Of a stretch of DNA of 64,000 bases, positions 9,581 through 22,539 are shown piece by piece. A program made the translations under genes and the position numbers. Source of the DNA: Eleusine coracana subsp. coracana (taxonomy: Eukaryota; Streptophyta; Magnoliopsida; Poales; Poaceae); NCBI GenBank assembly GCA_032690845.1, contig CM064422.1, positions 2,232,001-2,296,000 of the forward strand, given 5' to 3'. How positions within the stretch are numbered: the stretch's first letter is position 1; each line of letters opens with the position of its first letter. The notes beneath the pieces are model-generated. The model was not told where the DNA came from. It saw nothing but the letters and a program-made list of their open reading frames with translations, and ran no database searches.

Positions 9581-12500
9581 ATGGCGGGAGTGACGGCGCC
9601 GGCGGCGGCGGCGAACCTGGCGGGCAAGTCGAGCGTGCGGATCGTCGTGATCGGCGACCCGGGCACCGGCAAGTCCAGCCTCATCATCGCGCTCGCCACC
9701 GAGCAGTTTCCGGAGAACGTCCCCGGGGTCGTGCCCCCCACCCGCCTCCCCGCCGACTACTTCCCCGACCGCGTGCCCATCACCATCATCGACACCTCCT
9801 CCAGGTTCCCCCAATCTTCCGCTCGCGGTTCTCGGATCCAATAGATCGGCGCGTGGTGGTGGTGGTTCCGTAGTTTGACTCTGTCTCTGTGTGCGTGACC
9901 GTGTGGCTGCAGCCCGGAGCAGAAGGCCAAGCTGATTGCTGAGTGCCAGGCGGCGGACGCGGTGGTGCTCACCTACGCCTGTGACCGGCCCGCCACGCTC
10001 GAGAGGCTCAGCTCTTTCTGGCTCCCTGAGCTCCGGCGCCTACAGGTAATGCTCCTAGTATAGGTTGGATTCATAGTATAGGTTGGGTTCGCTCAACATT
10101 GGCGGATTCATAGGCTGCCCATTGTGATTTTTCTGATGTTTGATCTGTGGTGTGCCAGTTGAAGGCCCCGGTGATCGTGGTGGGGTGTAAGCTGGACCTG
10201 AGGGACGAACAGCAGGTTAGCCTTGAGCAGGTGATGGCGCCCATCATGCAGTCATTCCGTGAAATTGAGACCTGCATTGAGTGCTCCGCTCTTCGCCAGA
10301 TCCAGGTAATTCTCATCAGAGTATTTGATTGAATATATCCAGCTTGAAGTGTATATATGGGTCATGCTATCTGAACTGGTCACTTGACATATTTGACACG
10401 CTTGATTATTCGTGACACATGAAAATAAGCCTCTCGTGTAGTGTTCTGGACATGTATTTTCTGTAGCTTCATTGTGACATTCTTATTTGTGATTAGTATG
10501 TTAGGATAGGATTAATGGTATATTGCCAGTTAGAGTTGCTCATAATCTTGACTTGCTGTTTATTGCAGGTGCCTGAGGTCTTCTACTATGCCCAAAAGGC
10601 AGTTCTTCACCCAACGGCTCCTCTCTTTGATCAAGAGGCACAATCTCTGAAACCACGATGTGTTAGAGCTTTGAAGCGGATATTCATTATGTGCGATCAA
10701 GACCATGATGGAGCTCTCAGTGATGTAGAGCTTAATGAATTTCAGGTTTACATCCACAAATATGCCCTGTTTTATGTGATTGGCATCAGATGACATGGTG
10801 GTCTGATATTCGCTCATTTATTGCCTTCCTTTTTGTACTGCTTTATTACAGGTCAAATGTTTCAGTGCTCCTCTCCAGTCTACTGAAATTTCAGGCGTGA
10901 AGAGAGTTGTTCAGGACAAGATGCCTGAAGGTGTAAATGAAAATGGACTCACCTTGACCGGTTTTCTTTTCCTACACGCTCTTTTTATTGAAAAAGGTCG
11001 TCTGGAAACAACATGGACAGTTTTGAGGAAATTTGGTTATGACAATGACCTCAAGCTTAGGGACGACCTCATTGCAGCGCCAATTAAAAGAGCTCCTGAT
11101 CAAGTAATGTTTTGTTTCATCTTGCTGTCTTAGTTCCAATAGTGTTTGTTGTAGATAGAATAATCTTATTTCATGTGTGTCTTCATCCTGATCAACTATC
11201 TATTTTGATATCCACTGCTGTAGATTTCCTGTTGCGTTTCTGTTGCTAGCACTAGAAAAGTAGAAAAATAAATCATATTATTGCTCTCTTTACCGTGCAG
11301 GGAACATTTTGTTCCATACTTCACGTGGAAATTAACACATTCAGTATTTTTGCAGACCTTGGAAATGACGAACGAAGTGGTTGATTTCTTGAGGGGGATA
11401 TTCACCATGTTTGACATTGATAATGTAAGCTAAATGCAATTTGCTTGCATGTACGCTTTGTAATCTGTACCTTGGATATGTGTTCAAATTCTAAACTTAA
11501 TGAATAATTTGGTGTTATATTAATTGTTGGGTAATTTATTGTAAATATCCAGGATGGAGCATTATTACCTGCTGAGTTGGATGACCTTTTTTCGACAGCA
11601 CCTGAAAAGTAAGACACATATAACCGAATCATTCTGTGTATGGTTGAAATTGTAGCTTTAGAACATTTGTTAATGTTTGCCGATGGTTAAGTTATAGGAA
11701 ATGCTGTATATCTGGGGAAGTAAGAACTGCAGAATAGACTTTTTTTTTTTTTACAGTAAGGGCGATTAGTTTTGTATCTGCTGATGTTTCCTTTTCTTCT
11801 GGATATTTCAGCCCATGGTCTTCTGATATATATAAAGATTGTGCTGAAACGAATGTCTTGGGTGGGTTGTCACTTGAAGGATTCCTCTCTAAGGTAATAT
11901 CTTGACTTTAACACACTTCATAGTCCTGTAATTTCTTGGTAGACACGTTTCTTGTTTGTACTTCAAAATATGAATTTAGCACTCTTTCTTTATGCATAAT
12001 AAGGGATATGAAATGTACTCTTTCTTTTAGTAAGAGTTACTAGATTCATCTGTTTCTGACTATACCATATTATTGTGAATCTTGCAGTATGAATAACTAG
12101 TTCCAGAGGTAGATATGTAAGAAAAATAAGGTAGCTGAACCAGGCTAACTTGTACTCTAAGTTCTCATGCTGTGTTCAGTGAATAACAGATACAATTGTG
12201 AACAGTTCTATTTCTTGATAAACATAAAAATTGTTGGTTAGCAAAAACTACTCTTGATTTGATGCATCACTGCTGTTTTGATCTTATTTACATAAGTGTG
12301 TGGCACTATACTTGCTGCTGTGCGCTCAATGAATAAGAAATACAATTGTGAAAAGTTCTGTTTCTTGACTAGCATAAAATTTTGATCAACAAAAAATCTC
12401 TGGTTTTGATGACTCATTTACTTATTACTCTCAGTTGTAAGTGCATATCACTTTTTTTTATATCTTATATTTATCTCATGCTTACAAAATATGTTGCTGT

Positions 12501-15498
12501 TGTTGAGTAATTTTGTTTTTGCAATGCAGTGGGCTCTTATGACACTACTAGATCCAGCAAATAGTTTTGCCAACCTTGTATATGTGGGTTATCAAGGCGA
12601 TTTTGGTTCCGCATTTACTGTCACCAGGAAGCGACGAGTAGATCGTAAAAGGCAGCAGACTCAGAGAAACGTTTTCCAGTGTTATGTTTTTGGTGCTAGG
12701 GGATCTGGGAAGACTGCACTGTTACAGTCATTCATTGGAAGGTAAGTCACGAATTTTCTATTTTTTTTATACTACAGATATCTTTTTGTGCTGACCTTCT
12801 CCATTTCACTTGTCATTGTCACAGGCAATCATCTGATGCTCTGCCATCTAACTCTGAGCGGCTTGCAACGAATACTGTTGAACTGTCTGATGTATGTATT
12901 TTGCTTATGCTTATGTTTGGTTATTCTGTTGTCAACAATTTTTATCCTAATGTACTTGTCAATATACAAATTTTCAAGTTAATCTTATCCGCTATACTTA
13001 TATTTACACTAATGCAATTCTCATTGATATTGTCACGTCGCAAGTACAGTTGTTTATTATTTTTTAGAAATTAGAAGTCTAAACTATGTGCTTGGTTTCT
13101 TTTTTTTTTTTTTTTTTTACTTTAAATGTCTGATCTGGCATGATGTTTCCATCCTTTTTGCTGAAGGGAACTAGAAAGACACTTGTACTGCGAGAAATTC
13201 CTGAAAGTGATGTGAGATCTTTACTGGCAAACAAGGAATCATTGGCACCATGTGATGTAGCGGTATTTGTTTATGATAGGTACATTTTTTTCGGAGTTAC
13301 TCTTATTTGTGATCCAAAATTATGCCCTTCTTCGATGATCAAGACAGCTGTTTACATTAAAATATTGAAGTTGGCTTTTTTCATGCAATCGTTCTTCTTA
13401 TTGCCAATGCTCTTGATATCTGGTTGTAAAAACATTAAAACATTGAAGTTGACTCTTTTCATGCATCGTTCACTACTCCTCCTGAAAATGCTAGGCTAGC
13501 CAGTACTATTGAGTACTATGGACTATGGTAACTTGTGCCTTTCCGAGTTTGGGCTCCGCACCGAAAAAGCACCCATGATTCTTGCTTGAACGTTGCGGAG
13601 AAAGGTCATTCTTGTTATCACCAATGCTCTTGAAATCTGGTTGTAAAATTAAATTCAAATATGTAACTGTTTGTAAAGTTTGACAATTGTTGATAACTAG
13701 CAAAGTGTCCGTGCGTTGCTACGGATTAAAAAAACAAAACACTCTTTATAACTTAAATATAAATTATTTATACAATATAATTATTAGATATATACAATAT
13801 TATTAACATTTTTTACATAAAAGATCATATTTATATTACTATTGGTGCTTCTTAGTATACCATTTTATATGTCAAAAGTAACAATTTTTTTACCATTTTT
13901 TACCATATTCTAGAAGTTTTATCCGAAAGGAAAAATCAATTTACGCGGTCTACAAAATAGCATTGCATTGCAACGTGATTTTGAACTTGAAAACTTGCTT
14001 TAATACATAAAGTTGTAGATGTCGTCGAGACCTTTTCGAAACATATGTGGATCATATTATTTGGACTTCGGAGCTAGAAGATATGAGCCCCGCACAGAGA
14101 ACTGCGTAGAGAAGTCCGAATCAGAACAAATTGCATCGCATATTTGGAAACCAAAACGGCGGGATCTATACTTCCATTGAATACCAAAGTTGTAGAACTT
14201 TTTGAGAGGTACGATATAGAGTCCGAGTTTGCTTAATTTAAACTCTGGACGAGAGAGTTATGATTTTCAAAATTTGGTACTTGATATGGAAGGTACGAAA
14301 CCGATTTGGATTCAATCTCTAACTTTGTGGACACGAAGTGGACGATCGCACCTCAATTAATAGATTGTAGAGATGTGATATGTTAGTCTGTAGCCCTTGT
14401 ATCTACATATATACTCCCTCCGTATGCTTATTGTTGATGTTCGGTAGTTCAAATTTGAACTGCCGGACGTCAACAAATAAAATATGGAGGGAGTACATTG
14501 TTAGGCTATTTTGTCTAAATGGAATCCTTTTCAAATGGCAGCTGTGATGAATATTCTTGGCAAAGAGCTAGAGATTTGCTTGTGCAAGTTGCTACACATG
14601 GAGAAAATACTGGCTATGAAATTCCTTGCCTGATAGTTGCTGCTAAAGATGATCTTGACCAATCTTCACAAGCTCTACAAGAATCGACAAGAGTAAGCTT
14701 ACTCTGCATGTCAGTTTGTTATATATTTTAGCCATATTCAGAAATGTTAGTTCTCCTACGGAACATCCATCTTTGAAAATGATAGGAAAAAGGAAGATTG
14801 GATGAGAAAGCGAATGTTGGATGAAATTTTGAAGTAACTTTTACATTGGTGAAATACTTCTTGTGTCACTAGTTTTTATCCTGTAATTTCTAAAAGCAGG
14901 TAGATTTTTCTGTTGTGTGACTCTTTAAAAGACTTGATCACTATGCTTAACAAATGCCATGGCTTTTCTTGTGATTACTGTTGCTACCTATTTATGTAAG
15001 AAGATATTACCGTGGATTTGTTATTTATTGTCTGTTGACTTTGTTGCCTTAGAATAGAATATCTTCATTGCCAAAGAAAGTAATTGTAAAGAATATTTAT
15101 ATAAATTTCAGGTGAGCCAGGACATGGGGATTGAGACACCGATTCCTATCAGCGTGCGGTTGAGGGACTTGAACAATATTTTCTGCAGGATAGTTCATGC
15201 GGCGCAGCAACCCCATTTGAGCATTCCAGAGACTGAAGCTGGAAAGACACGCAGACAGTACCGTCAACTCTTAAATCGTTCCCTCATGGTTGTTTCAGGT
15301 GAGTCACACTTTCCTGCAGTGCAATTTACTTGTTCCAAAGATAGCATCTATTAGAGCTGTTTATAAGTTTTTGAAGTTAGTTCTCGTGGAAGTTGGAGCT
15401 GACACTAACACTAATAATTTGCAGTTGGAGCTGCTGTTGCAGTTGTGGGAATAGCTGCTTACCGCGTATATGCAGCTAGGAAGAACTCGTCTTCTTGA
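9581..15498 (+). CDS. MIRO1: Mitochondrial Rho GTPase (MIRO), 14 exons
   Basis: Tail-anchored GTPase of the outer mitochondrial membrane that controls mitochondrial shape and movement. Exons: 9581-9804, 9913-10045, 10159-10305, 10569-10745, 10852-11103, 11356-11424, 11553-11608, 11812-11893, 12530-12741, 12825-12891, 13167-13279, 14542-14692, 15112-15298, 15425-15498. All junctions are GT-AG and keep phase; total 1944 nt, 647 aa, close to Arabidopsis MIRO1. Order of domains: N-terminal GTPase with P-loop GDPGTGKS (25-32); EF-hand 1 with DQDHDGALSDVE (211-222); EF-hand 2 with DIDNDGALLPAE (331-342, split across exons 6 and 7); second GTPase with P-loop GARGSGKT (435-442); a C-terminal hydrophobic anchor (VGAAVAVVGIAAYRVYAA) followed by a short basic tail. 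No lesions. Intron 11 (13280-14541) is enlarged by two transposons. The symbol is by family; the paralogue number is not certain. Confidence 0.97.
13697..14373 (-). mobile_element. Non-autonomous Helitron in MIRO intron 11
   Basis: 677 bp in reverse orientation. The reverse-strand 5' end begins TCTCTACAATCTATTAA, typical of grass Helitrons. The 3' end is CCGTAGCAACGCACGG (a short hairpin), then ACACTTTG, then CTAG. The element is flanked by A at 13696 and T at 14374, the expected A^T insertion site with no target duplication. No Rep/helicase coding sequence. Confidence 0.8.
14414..14493. mobile_element. Stowaway-type MITE, 80 bp
   Basis: Tiny Tc1/mariner-derived MITE with TIR CTCCCTCCGT and reverse complement CTCCCTCCAT, flanked by TA at 14412-14413 and 14494-14495. 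The inner part is a near-perfect palindrome centred on TTCAAATTTGAA, so the single strand would fold into one hairpin. Lies 48 bp before exon 12 of MIRO. Confidence 0.88.
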
Positions 15499-17928
15499 AG
15501 ACCCTCCTGGACAGTGGGAGAATAAGTTAATTCGGCATCTCACTTCACAACGTCGGCTGGATTTCATGCTTGTTGAGCTTTTCTGCTCGAACTGTACCAT
15601 GAAAATCACCGTTTTGTACAGATGTCTTCCGCTATCAAATGCTCTGCCTATTGGGGTCTGAGATCCTTGAATTCATGATAGTCATCCGGCTCCGTTAAAT
15701 GCGGTATCTGGTAGGCAAACAGTTCTGACAAGATCAGCTATGCAAAAATGTTGTTATTACGCTGGAAGTTTTGCCCTCTTAGAGTTCGAGCCAGCATGGT
15801 TGGTGCTGTGCCTAGTTTTTTTGTTTGGTTCCGAGTATTCTATTGGATTTGATCAAGTACAATGGCAGCACAATATCTTTGATAATGTGTTTTGTGTTTA
15901 TCGTTTATGATTATCCCCCCACTGTTAAGCTCCTCTCAGAACGTATCAACTAATTTTATTGGTATCATGTTATGAAAGCTTGCGTTGTTGGTTGAAGAGC
16001 CATCGCCCAAATGGCTATCTTAATGATATATGCATTAAGTTACTTTGTGATTTGCATATACTTATATTAATGAACAGCCACATCCCAGGTCAAGAACATA
16101 GTATCTACATACAATTGATACAAAATACAACTCAACACGGGTGTTTTGTCCACGAGCGTATCTAAAATGTTTTACAGGTCTGCTGGCGGCCTGTTTTAAT
16201 GAAAATTCAGGCGGGATACCCCCCCCCCCCCCCCCCCCCCCCCCGCCCGGTTGACAGTAAAAAAAAGGTAAGTATCGCTTTAGCTTTCAAATCTGGTATG
16301 CACGCGAGCCAGTCGAAGTAGCACTGAAGACATCCAGTATGTACCTAAATAGTACAAGGAACTAGAGGGAGTAAGTCGTTCTGAATTTGAATATTCAGTG
16401 TTGGAATCTTAATGCACTCTGGGGCAAATGTAAGAATTAAGCTGCCTGCGTGTTGTGGCAACATGATCTGCTATTCTGCTGGATAGCATAAGAATGTGCC
16501 GATACTTTTTTCCATGAACTACAGCAATAAGAATATGACGATACTTTTTTCCATGAACTATAGCAATAATCGTTCTTTTTTTTTTTTGTAGAAGACGGTC
16601 ATAAATTTCATTACCTGAGCAACAAAATTACAAGTCTTTGCTAGAAAGTAAAGGCTGCCCACTATTTGTCAAATTTAAAATTTAAGCACAACAAACAATA
16701 ATCGTGTCGGCCACTGTAGACTTGCTGCGTGCCGTGATGTATGCTTGTACAGTCGTCTCATTAAGTGAAACGTACACTGGTGCTGCACAATGCGCGGTCA
16801 TTATTCTGTCTGACTCGTCGGCAACGACCGGAAAAGGATTAGGCTGTCCGCACTGCAACCCGCCAAAGGCTCCTGCAGGACCATTTTACAGGAAAACACG
16901 TTGCACCGCCATACTCTAAATGCTACGCTACGTGAGGCATGTCTTCCGTTTACTCTAAATCTAGCGTGGATAGAGAAGGATAGCGGATGAACGGTAAGGG
17001 GTGGAGTCCAAAGAATAGTGGAAATAATAGAAGAAAAAATAGAGGAAAGTTGGTATAGGGAAAATTTTATTATATAATATGTGATAGTTGAGATAGAGGA
17101 TGAATATAAAGCATGAATGGGTGCGGAACAACTAAATATAGAGAAGAGAACCTTGCTGACTAGAATGGAATATTCTTTTTAGATGATGAATTTAAAGTAC
17201 GACGAGTGCGTTCAGTCTTAGTTCAGGCTCAACTTGTACTATAACCTGAAGGGTAGCTCAACAAGATAGAGTCAACAACTGTATTTATACACACATGTTG
17301 CGTCGAAGGACCAAAAAGGGATTACATTCCTCACTGGACCTAATCGACCTCCAACCGGGCTTCAATGACTAGCTCTAGCTTTAACTGGAAAAATGTTCTA
17401 TTAATCTACCTCATCAGCAGCTCTATTTGCTTTCTTTGGAGTCTCCTACCCCCAGTTCTGAAAAAGAAAAAGAAATAACAAATGAAATTTTTTTTTGTCA
17501 GTTCCTGTGTGGAATAGCTCAGTCCTAATAAAGCGCGCGCACACACAAAGATAGTGAATGCAGATGCTCGAAAAAAATAGATTCTGGTCTCAATGTGATG
17601 GTGTACATTCACATACATGCATGCATGACAATTGATTTTGACATTGTCATCTACGTGCATCTCCAACTCAAAGGGCACAGAAAATGGAAGTTTCAACCGT
17701 TCATGCTCAAGTGGTCAGTATTGCTGCAAAGGTGAGCAGTGTTTGGTAATAGCATCCACTGCAGGCGGCCGTGACATATACGCGCACATATTGAATCAGA
17801 GAAAATTGGTCTGGAAGCTTTTACTCACATGGCCAGCCCGTTTCTTGTTCCTGTCTTCCTGCTTTTACTCACATCAGAAGTATGTTGGATTACCTATAAG
17901 TAGAATATATGACAACTCATGAGCCTCA
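15499..17928. other. MIRO 3' UTR and intergenic DNA
   Basis: MIRO 3' UTR probably ends near 15900-15960. 15790-16160 has a diverged copy at 22540-23090, and 16365-16520 a diverged copy at 33548-33720. A 26-base C run lies at 16219-16244. 16830-17220 looks like a MITE-like AT-rich block, but I could not define its ends. The 3' UTR of the unknown gene on the - strand should end within 17400-17928. Confidence 0.5.
15790..16160 (+). repeat. MIRO 3' flank, source copy of a diverged duplication
   Basis: Shares an ordered series of matching blocks with 22540-23090: ATGGTTGG, TTTGGTTC(C/G)GAGTATT, ATGGCAGCAC, AACGTATCAACT, TACTTTGTGATTTGCATATAC and CAACTCAAC...GGTGTTT.GTCCACGAGC. Order and orientation are the same, with small indels. 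Most of the segment is MIRO 3' UTR and downstream DNA; the last block corresponds to the 3' UTR side of the small-ORF gene at 23.5 kb. Confidence 0.75.
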
Positions 17929-20900
17929 TCAGCAAAATAAACATGTGACCGAGCACAACTGATGGAAAATTTGGGCATACTTCTGTTTGGTTTGGTGTGG
18001 AATCATGCCGATTTCTTCTGCAGTTTTCAACTTCTTTGTTGCATAGTCATAATAGATCTTGGGCTTCCTAGCCTGAACACAAATTTAGCTTCCATATCAG
18101 CAATATAAAATCAAATTGGGGCATGCATTAAAAGCCAGAACAGAATCACATCTAACATCTCAGAGAAAAAAAGAAAACTAACAATTTTGATAGCAGCCTC
18201 CATGATCAAGGGATAAGCATCGTGTTCTTCAAGCTACAGAGAAAAGAATTACTTTAGTGTGAAGAAACATTACAAAAGGACTTTGGTCTCAAACAAATGA
18301 AGCTTACCTCTCCATCAAAGCCATGAATGAAGGTTTTATACTGGAGAGAGACCAGATAAAGAATTAGCCACGAGTGATACATTATGTGGTCACGTTTTGA
18401 TCAGGAATGTTTTTAAAATATTAGTGATATAGAAGTGAGTAGCATGGGTGAAGACAACCTACATTACGTGTTACAGGACCAGGAATAGAAGGATCCCGGT
18501 CTTTGCTAAGCTCAAATTCCATATGAATAGAGCTTGAAAAAGACATGGATTTAGCAGACAACTGATCCAGAGCCACATTGAAATCAATCTAAGCAGTGTT
18601 GACACAAAGAAGCGCCACAGTGATTAAGCATATGAAGCCAGAACAGATGGAAACAAGATCATCATAAATTGCTAACTTTTCAGCTTATTTAGACGAGATC
18701 ACACCTTTCGCTTTGCAACTCGCTTCCAAAGTTCAAAATAGAGCCAAGCATAGCCTTGAGTGAAACCTTATCAAAATTATTACTCCACTTGTAATCCTGA
18801 ACAAAAAAAAAAGAATTGTCAAATATCATCACCACTTCCAGCACCGATTAAAGTTAATATTTGAGGAAGAGTCATTACAGTGAAGCCGGAGAAAATTAAA
18901 GTTGAATAAATATCTGGAAACTCTGCTCCGATCTTCACTGCTCGATAATAGGCCACGCGCTCAAGTTTATCCCACTAGACAATAAAATAGCTTTAGTATG
19001 TGATGTGAGACTATAGAATGAAAAATATTCAGCAATTTTTTTGGTGGATGTTTACCACATCAGGGCTCGCTGTTAAGGCCTTTTCAATCCACTACACAGG
19101 ATTAAAAAATTTATCAGGACAAGAAGACATATGACCTGAGTATACAACTGATCTCACCATGCATACCTTAGTCTCACTTGATAACTTATTCCAGAACTTG
19201 ACATATTGCTTATCACCTTCACACGTACTTCGAAGTCTATAACACAACTGCCATACTTCATCTTCATACTCATACTGTACAAAGAATGCATACGTTAGTT
19301 ACTTCTAACATTCATAAGTGCATCAAGTGTTAACTTATGACTTGGTGTACATTTCTGGGACTCCCACTGCATTGACTCGGTATTTTTATTAGCTCAATGG
19401 TGCACATCATAAAACAGCCCTTACAAAGAGCAATGAGAACAAAGAACCATTCTTGACCACAGATGGGGTTTAAGAGAAATATAGATCTCTAGATAAGCAG
19501 GGTTTTACATTCTCCCTTAAGCTCTATAATTCCAATCTATGGTCTCATTTTCTCCCTAAATCACTTCCCTTCAGGATGAAGGGTGGGATAAGCACAGGAG
19601 CAGCAAAAACAGAATGTGCAATAACATGATTTTTGTTCCATACAAGTTAGGTTAGAGATGAAACCCCACAAAAGCCACGTCATGAAGGATGCAGCAGCTG
19701 AAGATAAAAAACAGTTATTGGTATTATTAATAAAGAAGATGGTTTTACAAGATCTTCTTTAGGGCACATGGATCCAAACACCCATATGCAGGATAGTTGC
19801 ATGGAAAAAATCCATTTCTGACTAGACTGCTTAGTCCCATGATACATTCAGCTCACCCCTGTTATGAATAGCACTCCAACTAAATCATAGCCCCATGGAG
19901 GCAACAGCATTTCATTTGAAGAAGTGGACGCTAAGCACCAAACAAATACAATTATTACATCCACATCTATATCTTCAAAGCTGTCATAGAGCGAAGTCAT
20001 TAATCCATTGAATAGGAGGAAGGAACACAATAATAAGCACGAATCATAGAGATGACACAAGAAGTGAGAAAGGAAAGCAAAAGACAACAAGATGAAGTTG
20101 TCTTAAAGCTGCATATAATGACCAACATGACAAACAAATGCTCTGCATAAAGAATGAGTAGCAAAAGAAGGCAAAGCATACCGATAAGAAAGCTACTAAC
20201 AGACTAGATGACTGTATGACCACAAAAAAAAAAAACATCACTAGGAATTAACAGACAAGATGAAATTTGGCTAACCAAAAAGACAAAAGCAGCTATTGAA
20301 GATTTCATGGATGCAGAGAAAAAAAGGAAGTGAGATAATAGTACAGCAATAGCAATTCTCATGCACTAGCCACCAAAACAGCATTGCACCCAAACTGCAT
20401 ACAAAAGCAACAGCAAAACAGCAGTCCAAAAACAGTGGCATAAAGTAATGTTTAAGTAGTCAGGTTAACACAGCAACACCAGGGCCCAAAAAGCTCTTCA
20501 CATGAGTGCAGATTTTGAAAGTGTGGCAAAGGCCCATGCCACTATCAAAACAAAGTAGGTATGCAAAAGCCTGAAAGAGATGAATGGACACTGCCAACGG
20601 GTCAACGATGTAGAGAGAGGCTGACAGTGGATATCAGCAAAGAAAGACAGATTTCCCTCGGCCAGAGAAAGACAACAAGCTCGTCTGCTGGTGTTTGCCT
20701 ATGGGATGCTTATGGGGAGTACGAGATACAAACAGTTTTCCCCTGAAAACAACGACCTGACGGTAGGTGGATGCTGGGCGCTGTGGGATCAGAACAAGCT
20801 GGTGGTAGATCCACCAATACAAGATGGCAGAGACCTGACCCACTCAAAACCTCATGGGGGCTAGGTTATACCGAGTGTGTATAGAAACAAGAAAAAGACT

Positions 20901-21895
20901 TCAAAAACACCTATATTGTTAACAACAAGTCAACAACTAACTTTCCTTGATTATTGGAACACCTCATAGCTCCACAAATCATTATTTTGAATGAACTTTC
21001 CTTGAATCGGCAAACAATCTCAAGTGATATGAGGATATAGCAACAAACTTAGGTTGCATTGGCATAATAGACTGAAAGACAGAAATACAGTTTGAGTGGA
21101 GGCAAGTGTTACCTACATTATTATTATGAAGCATTAACCTCTGGTAGTCCTCCAAGCCAACATAGTAAAAGGTTTCTGGGTTGAAGAACCATTCAAGCGC
21201 GCATTCACACCACTTGTAGTACCCCTGGGCTTCCAGATTCTGCAGAGTGGACTTGTCTCCCAGCTGGTCGTTGTCCAGGTCCTTCAGCTCGTCTCCCTTG
21301 AATCAAGGGATAATAAGTGCCAAAGTGAATGAAAACACAAAGCAAAGCAGACACAAGAAAGCAAAATAGAAAACTACAGTCCTTTTTTCTGATGCATAAT
21401 TGGTACCTTATAAGCTCTGAGACGATACATGGCGAGCCGTGACATCATCTCTGTAAGCTATTTTTCATCAGGGCTCGCCATATCATCATAATTAGGAGGA
21501 CTATGGTTCAACTTCTTGACATACTGATCAGTCTCCATTTTAAGGCGATCGTAGTCCCAATCAAATTCTTCGATTTCCTTTAGCCAATCGTGATCATGGT
21601 CGACAACAGAGGCTATCCTGTCAGACTGTTTGCCGAGATCCCCATCCCTTTGGATCTTCGTCTTCTTCTCACCCGTCCAGGTGCCTGTCGTCACTGCCTC
21701 ATCAACATCCATGCCGGCGCACCCCGAAACCGGAGAGGGTGAACGGTCCTTCTTCTTTTTTTCGTGCCTCCTCGAGTCTGCCGCTTGCATGCTCTTCCCT
21801 TCTCCGTCATCAGCAACAGCAGCAGCAGCAAAGGCTTCTCCGGATCCTTGGGAGCTGTTGAAGCCCTGATCGGTACAAAAACGGCGATCCTTCAT
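17929..21895 (-). pseudogene. Ten-exon gene of unknown function, probably disabled
   Basis: Exons on the - strand: 21407-21895 (ATG 21895), 21117-21296, 19167-19274, 19056-19091, 18879-18974, 18705-18796, 18463-18588, 18308-18340, 18183-18233, 17929-18072 (TGA). About 450 codons. The first exon has a disordered, charged N-terminus (RRHEKKKKDRSPSPVSG) and then an acidic region (WLKEIEEFDWDYDRLKMETD). Later exons are rich in Tyr and Trp (YYKWCECALEWFF, YEYEDEVWQLCYRL, WDKLERVAYYRAVKIG), suggesting a helical fold. The C-terminus carries a Lys-rich stretch (ARKPKIYYDYATKKLK). I do not recognise the family. Two problems: TAG at 21458-21460 is in frame within exon 1, with open frame continuing 17 codons to a good donor; and exon 6 ends in phase 2 while exon 7 is only open in phase 0. 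A 1.84 kb intron separates exons 2 and 3. Either a recent pseudogene or a gene whose first and sixth exons are spliced differently. Confidence 0.65.
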
Positions 21896-22539
21896 CTGCC
21901 GTCGCACCCACCGCAGGCCCTTGTCTAAGCAGCACCACCAATCCCGAACCTAAGCAGGACTCGCAAACCCTAAATCTATCCTGCTTAACTTATCTGTGAT
22001 TCGACGTTCGACCCGAGGCAGGGGAGGACGGGACTTGCGCTGGATTGCAACAGACTTTTGAAGCGTTCCTGCAAACTGTTGTGTACACAACGCACGCCGC
22101 GCGCATCAAAACAGATCAACACTTTAGCGCGGATTACAAACCGGTCAGTGGGGCGCGGCAAACAGGGCAATGATACTGTAGGCCTAAAAAAAATTTCAAG
22201 CACTCTTCACTGAAGAAGGCCTTTGGGCACCAGCATCGTTACGACTCTTCACTGAAGAAGGCCTTTGGGCACCAGCATCGTTACGCCAAACCGAGCATCG
22301 ATGGTTCGATGGGGTGGATCAAACACTTCAGTAGGTTTGATTTGCTGAGCCTCCTGAAATAGACTAACGAAGAAATCAACCGCAATATATTCCTCCACCT
22401 CTCATTCTCAACAAGCGACACAATGATGTTCAAATAAGCTAATTTTTTATTAGGCTGCTAGCACCACGGTTCAAACCGAAAGTTGGGTTCAGTTCGATTT
22501 TGCCATACGCCGTGGGTGCTCTAAGCCACGACAGCGCCC
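21896..22539. other. Upstream region of the unknown gene
   Basis: Promoter side of the - strand gene. It is moderately GC-rich near 21900-22150 and contains one 42-bp tandem duplication (see separate entry). No TATA box or other site could be assigned. Confidence 0.4.
22203..22286 (+). repeat. 42-bp tandem duplication
   Basis: Two adjacent copies of a 42-bp unit beginning CTCTTCACTGAAGAAGGCCT, the second starting at 22245. The copies are identical until the last two bases, so the duplication is young. It is about 300 bp upstream of the unknown gene's start codon. Confidence 0.9.

Noticed and set aside
9539..9873. Alternative frames over the first MIRO exon
   Set aside because: The frame starting at 9581 matches MIRO and joins exon 2 in phase; the others run into intron 1.
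17929..21895. Protein prenyltransferase alpha subunit
   Set aside because: Considered because of the Trp-rich exons. The tetratricopeptide-like PPTA repeats are absent and exon peptides do not fit, so the gene is left as unknown.
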